Source: Stenotrophomonas sepilia (GTDB taxonomy: Bacteria; Pseudomonadota; Gammaproteobacteria; Xanthomonadales; Xanthomonadaceae). From it: DNA of 56,065 nucleotides. Below are positions 1-6,674 of this stretch, one piece after another (positions within the stretch are counted from its first letter, which is position 1; each line of letters begins with the position of its first letter). The position numbers and the translations under genes are program-made. The stretch is taken from positions 1 through 56,065 of the forward strand of contig NZ_LXXZ01000024.1 in assembly GCF_003244875.1 (NCBI RefSeq). Direction: 5' to 3'. The notes below the pieces were generated by a model. The model was not told the DNA's origin and did no database searches. It worked only from the letters and a program-made list of their open reading frames with translations.

Positions 1-88
1 GTTGAGGGTGGTGGCACCGGTCGACAGCGGAATGCCGGCGGCGATCGCCGCCGGCATTCCGCTGTCGACCGGTGCCACCACCCTCAAC
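1..88. repeat. Perfect 88-bp palindrome at the window edge
   Basis: Bases 1-44 are the exact reverse complement of bases 45-88, with no spacer (centre at 44/45). The right half is ordinary thiolase coding sequence. The left half reads in frame as peptide that does not belong to the family. A perfect fold-back that copies coding sequence exactly at a sequence end is typical of an assembly, amplification or adapter artefact. I treat bases 1-44 as suspect. Confidence 0.95.
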
Positions 89-1009
89 AAGGTGTGCGGC
101 TCGGGCATGAAGACCATCATGCTCGGCCATGACCTGATCAAGGCCGGTTCGGCCAGCATCGTGGTTGCCGGTGGCATGGAATCGATGTCCAACGCCCCGC
201 ACCTGCTGCCCAACTCGCGTACCGGCAACCGCTTCGGCAACTTCCAGGCGATCGACCACATGGCCCACGACGGCCTGGTCAACGCCTACGACGGCAAGGC
301 CATGGGTGAATTCGCCGAATGCGCCGTGGACAAGTACCAGTTCAGCCGCGAGGAACAGGACGCCTATGCGATCGAATCGGTCAAGCGCGCACAGGCCGCA
401 CAGGCCAATGGGGCATTCGCCGACGAGATCGTCGCGGTGAAGGTCGCCACCCGCAAGGGTGAGGTCGAGGTCGCCACCGACGAGCAACCCGGCCGCTCCG
501 ACATCGCCAAGATCCCGACCCTGCGCCCGGCCTTCAAGAAAGACGGCAGCGTCACCGCCGCCAGCTCCTCCAGCATCTCCGACGGCGCCGCTGCGGTGGT
601 CCTGCTGACCGAGGAAGACGCCAACGCACGTGGCATTACCCCGCTGGCGCGCATCGTCGGCCACGCCACCCATTCGCAGGAACCGGAGTGGTTCACCACC
701 GCCCCGATCGGCGCGATCCGCACGCTGCTGGCCAAGACCGGATGGTCGCTGGACCAGATCGACCTGTTCGAAATCAATGAGGCCTTCGCCGTGGTGGCGA
801 TGGCACCGATGCGTGAACTGGGCATCCCGCACGACAAGCTCAACGTGAATGGCGGGGCCTGCGCACTGGGCCATCCCATCGGTGCCTCCGGTGCACGCCT
901 GGTGGTGACCTTGGTCAACGCCCTGCGCACGCGCGGTGGCAAGCGCGGCATTGCCACCCTGTGCATCGGTGGCGGTGAAGCAACAGCCATCGCCATCGAA
1001 TTGATTTAA
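2..1009 (+). CDS. Acetyl-CoA acetyltransferase (thiolase), 5'-truncated
   Basis: This is the 3' part of a type II thiolase, which condenses or cleaves acyl-CoA through a cysteine nucleophile. The nucleophile segment NKVCGSGMK lies near codon 35, the GHPIGASGAR active-site segment is near the C terminus, and the glycine-rich CIGGGEA segment follows. Thiolases are about 390 residues. Roughly 320 authentic residues remain, starting near AIAAGIPLS at about base 44, because the first 44 bases are the inverted copy described separately. The true start is outside the window. Family assignment is secure. Choosing between biosynthetic acetoacetyl-CoA thiolase and a beta-oxidation enzyme is not possible from this fragment. 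Confidence 0.9.
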   Translation: MRVVAPVDSGMPAAIAAGIPLSTGATTLNKVCGSGMKTIMLGHDLIKAGSASIVVAGGMESMSNAPHLLPNSRTGNRFGNFQAIDHMAHDGLVNAYDGKAMGEFAECAVDKYQFSREEQDAYAIESVKRAQAAQANGAFADEIVAVKVATRKGEVEVATDEQPGRSDIAKIPTLRPAFKKDGSVTAASSSSISDGAAAVVLLTEEDANARGITPLARIVGHATHSQEPEWFTTAPIGAIRTLLAKTGWSLDQIDLFEINEAFAVVAMAPMRELGIPHDKLNVNGGACALGHPIGASGARLVVTLVNALRTRGGKRGIATLCIGGGEATAIAIELI

Positions 1010-1051
1010 AAAGATTTAACGACGATTTCGCAAAAATGAATGCGGGATCGC

Positions 1052-1079
1052 TTGACACCCAATCTTGGCTTGTCATCAT
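1052..1079 (+). promoter_or_regulatory. Putative sigma-70 promoter of the first lipoprotein gene
   Basis: A consensus -35 TTGACA (1052-1057) is followed after 16 bases by CATCAT (1074-1079), a 4/6 match to the -10 consensus. It lies in the gap after the thiolase stop and about 55 bases before the lipoprotein start. Position and strand fit a dedicated promoter. The -10 match is only moderate. Confidence 0.5.
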
Positions 1080-1133
1080 GTTGTCGGCGCGCAGCATGCG
1101 CGTTGCCTAATTCTAACGACGAGGATTTACACA

Positions 1134-1475
1134 ATGAGCATCAACAAGCTGCTGGTCGCGATGTCCCTGGCTCTGGCCCTGGCCGCCTGCTCGAAGCAGG
1201 AAGCTGCCCAGGACGCCGCTGCTTCGGCCAACGAAGCCGCCACCGAAGCCCAGGCTGCTGCCGACCAGGCCGCCGCTGCCGGCGCCCAGACCGCCGACGC
1301 TGCCCAGCAGGCTGCCAACACCGCCGCCACCGCTGCTGACGCTGCGACCGACGCTGCTGCCAACACCGCTGCTGCCGCGACCGACGCTGCTGCTGGCGAA
1401 GCCAAGGACGCTGCCAAGGCTGCCGAAGCTACCGCTGAGCAGGCCAAGGACGCTGCTGAAGAAGCCAAGAAGTAA
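1134..1475 (+). CDS. Alanine-rich small lipoprotein (first of tandem pair)
   Basis: A 113-residue protein. The start at 1134 is chosen because a GAGGAT ribosome binding site precedes it and the resulting N terminus is a lipoprotein signal peptide with lipobox LAAC, Cys at about residue 20. Residue +2 after the Cys is Ser, so outer-membrane sorting is expected. The mature part is almost entirely Ala with regularly spaced Asp, Glu, Lys, Gln and Thr, predicting one long amphipathic helix or coiled coil. It ends in Lys-Lys; a C-terminal Lys is what Lpp uses for peptidoglycan attachment, but any such role here is inference. It has its own promoter and terminator, so it is probably strongly expressed. 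Function unknown. Confidence 0.85.
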   Translation: MSINKLLVAMSLALALAACSKQEAAQDAAASANEAATEAQAAADQAAAAGAQTADAAQQAANTAATAADAATDAAANTAAAATDAAAGEAKDAAKAAEATAEQAKDAAEEAKK

Positions 1476-1501
1476 TAACTTCTTTCTTCAGGCTGTTCTG
1501 G

Positions 1502-1530
1502 AAAAGCCGCTGGTTCGCCAGCGGCTTTTT
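1502..1530 (+). terminator. Intrinsic terminator after first lipoprotein gene
   Basis: A 12-bp perfect stem (1502-1513 with 1518-1529) closes a TTCG tetraloop and ends in a T run. It lies 27 bases after the stop codon. This is a canonical rho-independent terminator. Confidence 0.9.
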
Positions 1531-1629
1531 CTTTGGCCTGCTGCCTGCGCGCGCCTCGGATCGCGACCCCGTCTTCACAACGGCATGAATAGGCTGGCGT
1601 CCCCATCCATTGCAGTACCGGAGACCGCC

Positions 1630-2040
1630 ATGAAGATTCGCCCGATCACCACCACGCTGCTGGCCGCCTCCCTGCTGCTGGCCCTGGCCGCCTGCAAGGG
1701 TCCGGAAGCCGAACAGGCCAAGCAGGACGCGCAGCAGGCCGCCGACAGCGCCGGCGCTGCCGCCCGTGACGCCGTGGACAGGGCCGCCGAAGCCACCCGC
1801 AACGCTGCCGACAAGACCGCTGCCGCTTCCGAGCAGGCCGCCGCCGATACCCAACAGGCACTGGACAAGGCCGCAGACGCCACCGCAAACGCCGCAGACA
1901 AGGCCAAGGTTGCGGCCACCGACGCCGCTGCACATGCCAGCGACGCCACTGCGGACGCCGCACAGAAGGTTGCTGACAAGGCCCGTGATGTCGCCAATGA
2001 CGCCAAGGCCAACGCCGCCAGGGAAGAAGCCAAGCACTAA
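1630..2040 (+). CDS. Alanine-rich small lipoprotein (second of tandem pair)
   Basis: A 136-residue protein similar in design to its upstream neighbour: a lipoprotein signal peptide with lipobox LAAC (Cys near residue 21), followed by an Ala-dominated helix with short repeating units of the AADxA or AAKDA kind. The start at 1630 is preferred over 1585 because a GGAG motif precedes it and it gives the correct signal peptide. It ends AREEAKH, so unlike the first protein it lacks a C-terminal Lys. The pair looks like a tandem duplication that has diverged. The repeats recall LEA-type or Lpp-type helices. Low-complexity composition makes homology calls unreliable and the function is unknown. Confidence 0.82.
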   Translation: MKIRPITTTLLAASLLLALAACKGPEAEQAKQDAQQAADSAGAAARDAVDRAAEATRNAADKTAAASEQAAADTQQALDKAADATANAADKAKVAATDAAAHASDATADAAQKVADKARDVANDAKANAAREEAKH

Positions 2041-2078
2041 GGCGTACCGGCAGCCGGGCATCGGCTCGGCGCCACAGG

Positions 2079-2105
2079 AAAAGCCGCGGCACTGCCGCGG
2101 CTTTT
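2079..2105 (+). terminator. Intrinsic terminator after second lipoprotein gene
   Basis: A 12-bp perfect stem (2079-2090 with 2094-2105) has a 3-base loop. The 3' arm ends in TTTT, followed by C and further T-rich sequence. It lies 38 bases after the stop codon. Confidence 0.88.
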
Positions 2106-2170
2106 CTGCTTTTCGCTCTCTGCTCTTTCTGTTGATTCCGTGCTGGACGCGTACGGAAAGTGTCCAAGGA

Positions 2171-2268
2171 CGCGCGGGTAGGTTGCGCAGGGGCGTAAGC
2201 GCCATGGATGGCGCGCCCGAGCCTACAAGAACGTATTCACGGCGTCCCCTGCGCGACCTACCCGCGCG
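2171..2268. repeat. Long structured stem-loop repeat, copy A
   Basis: The arms 2171-2193 and 2246-2268 pair over 23 positions with a single G-U type mismatch. The 52-base interior holds a small hairpin, GCGCC ATGGAT GGCGC (2199-2214), then islands reading CGAGCCTAC, ACGTATT and CACGGCG. The same architecture with different outer arms is found at 18082-18248 and 55915-56018. It lies between the second lipoprotein gene and the convergent aidB-like gene. Confidence 0.85.
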
Positions 2269-2320
2269 GCCCACCCATCAGTATCAGCGCCCACCACGAG
2301 GGGCTTCGCCGTTGGCCGCC

Positions 2321-3958
2321 CTACGGCAGCGCGCGCGCCAGCATTGCCGACAGATCCACACCCGCCGGCAGCGTCCCGAACACCAGCCCATGCTGCCCTT
2401 CCAGCCGGCTGCGCACGAACGCTTCAGCCATTGGACTGCCCGCCCGCAACATCAACGCTGCCTGCAGCAGCAGCGCAGTGCGCTCGCAGAAAAGCCTCGC
2501 CTGCGACTCATCCGGTGCCGGTGCCGCTGCCCAACGCTGCAATGCCGCTGCGTAGCGCGCATCACGATCGGCCACCGCTGCCAGCTCGGCGCGCAGCGCC
2601 GCCAGTGCCTCCGGTTCACGTGCCAGCGCGCGCAGTACGTCCAGGCACTGGATGTTGCCACTGCCTTCCCAGATCGAATTCAACGGCGCCTGCCGGTACA
2701 GCCGCGGCAGCATCGATTCCTCCACATAGCCTGCGCCGCCGAGGCATTCCTGCGCTTCGTTGACGAAGGCCGGTGCGCGCTTGCACAGCCAGTACTTGCC
2801 CAGTGCCGTTCCCAGTCGCGCCAGCGCGGCCTCGTTGGCATCCACGCCTGCGCGATCCACCGCGCGTGCGATGCGCATCGAAAGTACCGTGGCCGCTTCC
2901 GATTCCAGTGCCAGGTCGGCCAGCACATTGGTCATCAACGGGTGCTCGACCAGCAGCTTGCCGAAGGTGCGGCGATGGCGTGCGTGGTGCAACGCCTGCG
3001 CCAACGCCATGCGCATTTCCGCCGCTGCGCCCAGCATGCAATCCAGGCGGGTCATCATCACCATGCCGATGATGGTGGCCACGCCACGCCCCTCCTCGCC
3101 CACCCGCCATGCCTGCGCGCCGCAGAACTCGACTTCGCTGGAGGCATTGGCCCAATCGCCGAGCTTGTCCTTCAATCGCATCAGGCGGAACGCGTTGCGG
3201 TCACCGTCGGCCAGCCGGCGCGGCATCAGCAGGCAGGTCAGTCCTCCCGGCGCCTGCGCCAGCACCAGGAAGCCATCGCACATCGGTGCGGAAAAGAACC
3301 ACTTGTGGCCGACAAGGCGATAGCGCTCACCATCGATCGGTTCGGCGCGCGTGCTGTTGGCGCGCTCATCCGAGCCGCCCTGCTTCTCGGTCATGCCCAT
3401 GCCCAGGGTGATGCCGGCCTTGTCAGCCACCGGCACGTCGCGCGGGTCATAGACCGGCGCTGCGGCCTTGCGTGCCCACTCGGCCAGATGCGACTGCGCG
3501 TGCAGCACCGCTACTGCTGCATGGGTCATCGTCAAAGGGCAACTGGTGCCGGCCTCGGCCTGGTGGTGCAGGTAGCTCAACACCGCACGCGCGACGTGCG
3601 CGCCGGGTTGCGGTTCGTGCCAGGACAAGCCGGCGACACCGTGCGATTTCGCCGTTTCCATCAACTGGTGATAGGCCGGGTGGAACTCCACCGTATCGAT
3701 GCGATGACCCTGCGCATCATGCGTGCGCAGGCGTGGGCGGTCGCGGTTGGCATCAAAGCCGAGCCGGTACAGCTCGTCGCCGGCCAGCGCGCCATAGACC
3801 GCCAGGCGTGGCGCGAAGCTGCCAGCGCCTTCGCGCTGCACAGCTTCCATCAGCGCCACGTCGTCAGTCCACAACTGGCGCCCCGCGAACGGTGGCGGCT
3901 GGTTCAACACAACATGGGTCTCGTAGGGCGCGTCGCTGCTGAAGCTCGGTCCACTCAT
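2321..3958 (-). CDS. aidB: AidB-like acyl-CoA dehydrogenase family protein
   Basis: A 545-residue flavoprotein of the acyl-CoA dehydrogenase superfamily, AidB branch. Segments diagnostic of AidB include GMGMTEKQGGSD, RLVGHKWFFSAP, RLKDKLG, and SIWEGSGN with CLDVLR near the C terminus. E. coli AidB is about 541 residues, an FAD protein that binds DNA and is induced in the adaptive response to alkylation. The start at 3958 (MSGPSF) is preferred because AGGATG lies about 6 bases upstream; 3967 and 4048 are in-frame alternatives. It is divergent from the repair operon beginning at 4072, with a dyad in the 113-bp gap. Whether this homologue binds DNA or oxidises an acyl-CoA cannot be read from sequence. 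Confidence 0.85.
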   Translation of the reverse strand: MSGPSFSSDAPYETHVVLNQPPPFAGRQLWTDDVALMEAVQREGAGSFAPRLAVYGALAGDELYRLGFDANRDRPRLRTHDAQGHRIDTVEFHPAYHQLMETAKSHGVAGLSWHEPQPGAHVARAVLSYLHHQAEAGTSCPLTMTHAAVAVLHAQSHLAEWARKAAAPVYDPRDVPVADKAGITLGMGMTEKQGGSDERANSTRAEPIDGERYRLVGHKWFFSAPMCDGFLVLAQAPGGLTCLLMPRRLADGDRNAFRLMRLKDKLGDWANASSEVEFCGAQAWRVGEEGRGVATIIGMVMMTRLDCMLGAAAEMRMALAQALHHARHRRTFGKLLVEHPLMTNVLADLALESEAATVLSMRIARAVDRAGVDANEAALARLGTALGKYWLCKRAPAFVNEAQECLGGAGYVEESMLPRLYRQAPLNSIWEGSGNIQCLDVLRALAREPEALAALRAELAAVADRDARYAAALQRWAAAPAPDESQARLFCERTALLLQAALMLRAGSPMAEAFVRSRLEGQHGLVFGTLPAGVDLSAMLARALP

Positions 3959-3973
3959 CCGGTCCATCCTGGC

Positions 3974-4013
3974 GGCAAGAGGTATGCGGTCCGATTGTGC
4001 CGCATGACTTGCC
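3974..4013. promoter_or_regulatory. Nested dyad between aidB-like gene and repair operon
   Basis: An inner inverted repeat, ATGCGG (3984-3989) and CCGCAT (4000-4005), is enclosed by an outer one, GGCAAG (3974-3979) and CTTGCC (4008-4013). On the minus strand the central spacer contains CACAAT (3994-3999), a reasonable -10 for the aidB-like gene. A protein bound to the dyad would therefore cover that promoter. No regulator is identified. Confidence 0.4.
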
Positions 4014-4071
4014 AAGCCCGTGTTCAGGCCGGTTCTCACCCTGTGCACGAGCGGCAGGCCACAGTGACCGC

Positions 4072-5070
4072 ATGGCAGCCAACGACGATCTGGTGGTGTT
4101 GCGCCCGGAAGGGCTGTACTGCGCCGCCGGCGATTTCCACATTGATCCCTGGCGACCGGTAGCGCGCGCGGTCATCACCCATGGCCACGGCGATCACGCC
4201 CGCCCGGGCATGGGCGAGTACCACTGCAGCGAAGGCAGCCTGCCGATCCTGCGCTGGCGCCTGGGCGATGTGCCGGTGCAGGCGCACGTCGAGGGCGTGC
4301 CGTTCCGCCTGGGCCGGGTACAGGTATCGCTGCATCCAGCCGGTCACGTCCTGGGATCTTCGCAGGTGCGCGTCGACGACGGGCGGCAGGTCTGGGTCGC
4401 CTCCGGCGACTACAAGCGGCAGCCTGACCCAACCTGTGCGCCGTTCGAAGTGGTGCCCTGCGATACCTTCATCACCGAAGCCACCTTCGCCCTGCCGATC
4501 TACCGCTGGCCGGACACGCCGGCCGTCGCTGCCGAAATCGTGGCGTGGCGCCGCGAATGCGAACAACGCGGCGAGGCTGCGATCCTGCTGTGCTATGCAC
4601 TCGGCAAGGCACAACGGGTGCTGGCCGAGCTGCGGCCGCTGGACGATCGGCCGGCCTGGCTGCATGGCGCCATCGCCAATGGCGTGGCGGTGTACCGGCA
4701 GGCCGGCGTACCGATGCTGGAGACGCTCACCGTGGCCGAACAGGGCCGCCAGCCCGATGCCGCCGGCCAGTTGATCCTCGCCCCGCCCTCGGCTGCGGGC
4801 ACGCCCTGGATGCGCCGCTTCGGCCGTCACCAGCTGGGCTTCGCCTCGGGCTGGATGCAACTGCGCGGCAACCGCCGCCGCCGCAACGTTGATCGTGGCT
4901 TCGTCATTTCCGACCACGCCGATTGGCCCGCACTGCTGCAGACGATCGAACAGACCGGCGCGCAGCGGGTGATCGCCACCCATGGCAATACCGATGCGTT
5001 GATTCCGTTCCTGCGCGAGCGCGGCGTGGCTGCCGAAGCCTTCCGTACCGATTTCGGGAGCGAGGAATGA
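4072..5070 (+). CDS. Ligase-associated DNA damage response exonuclease (MBL fold)
   Basis: A 332-residue metallo-beta-lactamase/beta-CASP type nuclease. The metal-binding HxHxDH signature (HGHGDH) is at residues 37-42, a further metal-ligand segment HPAGHVLGS lies near residue 90, SGDYK follows, and SDHADW near the C terminus supplies a late His/Asp. It matches the Exo member of the conserved bacterial Exo-ligase-helicase-Pde cassette, where related enzymes resect DNA. The start at 4072 (MAANDD) matches the family N terminus; the open frame extends to 3997 but has no support there. The stop overlaps the ligase start by 4 bases (ATGA), indicating translational coupling. Confidence 0.88.
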   Translation: MAANDDLVVLRPEGLYCAAGDFHIDPWRPVARAVITHGHGDHARPGMGEYHCSEGSLPILRWRLGDVPVQAHVEGVPFRLGRVQVSLHPAGHVLGSSQVRVDDGRQVWVASGDYKRQPDPTCAPFEVVPCDTFITEATFALPIYRWPDTPAVAAEIVAWRRECEQRGEAAILLCYALGKAQRVLAELRPLDDRPAWLHGAIANGVAVYRQAGVPMLETLTVAEQGRQPDAAGQLILAPPSAAGTPWMRRFGRHQLGFASGWMQLRGNRRRRNVDRGFVISDHADWPALLQTIEQTGAQRVIATHGNTDALIPFLRERGVAAEAFRTDFGSEE

Positions 5071-6674
5071 AGGCCTTCGCAGCACTCTACCAACGCCTGG
5101 ACCGCAGCACTGCCACGCTGGACAAGCGAGCGGCACTGGTCGATTACTTCGGCCAGGCAGGCGCGCACGATGCGGCGTGGGCGCTGTACCTGCTCAGTGG
5201 TGGCAAGGTGGGCGGCGCGCGCAGGAAGATCGCCGCCAGTGGCGAACTGCGCGCCTGGATTGCCGAGGAATCAGGGTTGCCACCGTGGCTGGTGGAGGAC
5301 AGCTATGCGCAGGTGGGTGACCTGGCCGAAACGCTGACCCTGCTGCTGGACGACCCACCGAACCCCTCGCCTGACCGGCCCCTGGCCGAATGGATCGAAC
5401 AGCACCTGCTGGCGGTGGCCAACCAACCCGAGGCGATGCGCCGTGCGGCAGTCGTGGCCGGCTGGCAGCAGCTGTGCAGCAGCGAACGCCTGGTGTTCAA
5501 CAAGCTGCTGACCGGCGCCCTGCGCGTTGGCGTCTCGCAACGACTGGTGCAGCAGGCGCTGGCCGAATGGTCCGGCCTGGACATCGCACGCATCGCCCAG
5601 CGCATGCTGGGCGAGTGGGTGCCCTCGCCCGGGCTGCTGGCCCAGCTGCTGTCGCCGGATGAGCTGCCGCTGGACCGGCAGCAGCCCTACCCGTTCTTCC
5701 TCGCCTCGCCACTGGAGGGCAACCCTGCCGAACGACTCGGCGCGATCGATGACTGGCTGCTGGAATGGAAGTGGGATGGCATCCGCCTGCAGCTGCTGCG
5801 CCGGCGCGGCGAGGTCGCCTTGTGGTCACGCGGCGAAGAGCGGCTGGATGGCCGCTTCCCCGAGATCGAACAGGCGGCGATGGCGCTTCCCGATGGCTGC
5901 GTGCTGGACGGCGAGCTGCTGGCCTGGGACGAAGCCGCGGACCTGCCGCGTGCCTTCACCGCGCTGCAGACGCGTATCCAGCGCCGAAAGCCCGGTGCGG
6001 CCACCCTGCGCAACACGCCAGTGCGGGTGCTCGCCTATGACCTGCTTGAACTCGATGGCGTGGACCTGCGCGAACGTCCGCTGCAGCAGCGGCGCGCGCG
6101 TCTCGCCGAGGTCGTCGGTGCACTGAACGATGCAGGGATCCAGCTCTCACCCGGCGTTGACGCCGACGACTGGCTTCAGGCGGCGGCAATGCGCGACGTG
6201 GCACGCGAACGCGGCGTGGAAGGGCTGATGCTGAAGCGGCATGCCTCGCCCTACCAGGCCGGACGCCGCCGTGGTGACTGGTGGAAATGGAAGGTCGATC
6301 CGCTCACCATCGATGCGGTGCTCCTGTACGCGCAGGCCGGCCATGGGCGGCGCAGCACGCTGTACACCGACTACACTTTCGGCGTCTGGGACGGCGACAC
6401 GCTGGTGCCGGTGGCCAAGGCCTATTCGGGCCTGGATGACAAGGAAATCCTCGCGCTCGATCGCTGGATCCGCGCCAACACCCGCGAGCGCTTCGGCCCG
6501 GTGCGCAGCGTTCGCGCCGAACACGTCTTCGAGCTGGGCTTCGAGGCGGTCAACCGCAGCAGCCGGCACAAGTCGGGCATCGCCGTGCGCTTTCCGCGCA
6601 TCCTGCGCTGGCGCCACGACAAGCCCGCCAGCGAAGCCGATCAGTTGGCCACGCTGCAGGCGTTGGCACGATGA
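5067..6674 (+). CDS. ATP-dependent DNA ligase
   Basis: A 535-residue ATP-dependent ligase. An N-terminal helical DNA-binding domain (about 1-200) is followed by the nucleotidyltransferase domain. The adenylated lysine is Lys235 in motif I (WKWDGIR). Other motifs visible are DGELLAWD (III), GVEGLMLKR (IV) and WWKWKVDP (V), then an OB-fold region. It seals nicks in duplex DNA and is the ligase of the four-gene repair cassette, distinct from the NAD-dependent replicative LigA and lacking LigD polymerase or phosphoesterase domains. It overlaps both neighbours by 4 bases. Family assignment is secure; its exact substrate preference is not. Confidence 0.93.
   Translation: MKAFAALYQRLDRSTATLDKRAALVDYFGQAGAHDAAWALYLLSGGKVGGARRKIAASGELRAWIAEESGLPPWLVEDSYAQVGDLAETLTLLLDDPPNPSPDRPLAEWIEQHLLAVANQPEAMRRAAVVAGWQQLCSSERLVFNKLLTGALRVGVSQRLVQQALAEWSGLDIARIAQRMLGEWVPSPGLLAQLLSPDELPLDRQQPYPFFLASPLEGNPAERLGAIDDWLLEWKWDGIRLQLLRRRGEVALWSRGEERLDGRFPEIEQAAMALPDGCVLDGELLAWDEAADLPRAFTALQTRIQRRKPGAATLRNTPVRVLAYDLLELDGVDLRERPLQQRRARLAEVVGALNDAGIQLSPGVDADDWLQAAAMRDVARERGVEGLMLKRHASPYQAGRRRGDWWKWKVDPLTIDAVLLYAQAGHGRRSTLYTDYTFGVWDGDTLVPVAKAYSGLDDKEILALDRWIRANTRERFGPVRSVRAEHVFELGFEAVNRSSRHKSGIAVRFPRILRWRHDKPASEADQLATLQALAR

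Noticed and set aside
1766..4162. A 798-codon plus-strand open frame across the second lipoprotein and aidB-like genes
   Set aside because: It crosses a terminator and a repeat, lies out of frame in one gene and antisense to another, and shows only Pro/Arg/His-rich shadow composition.
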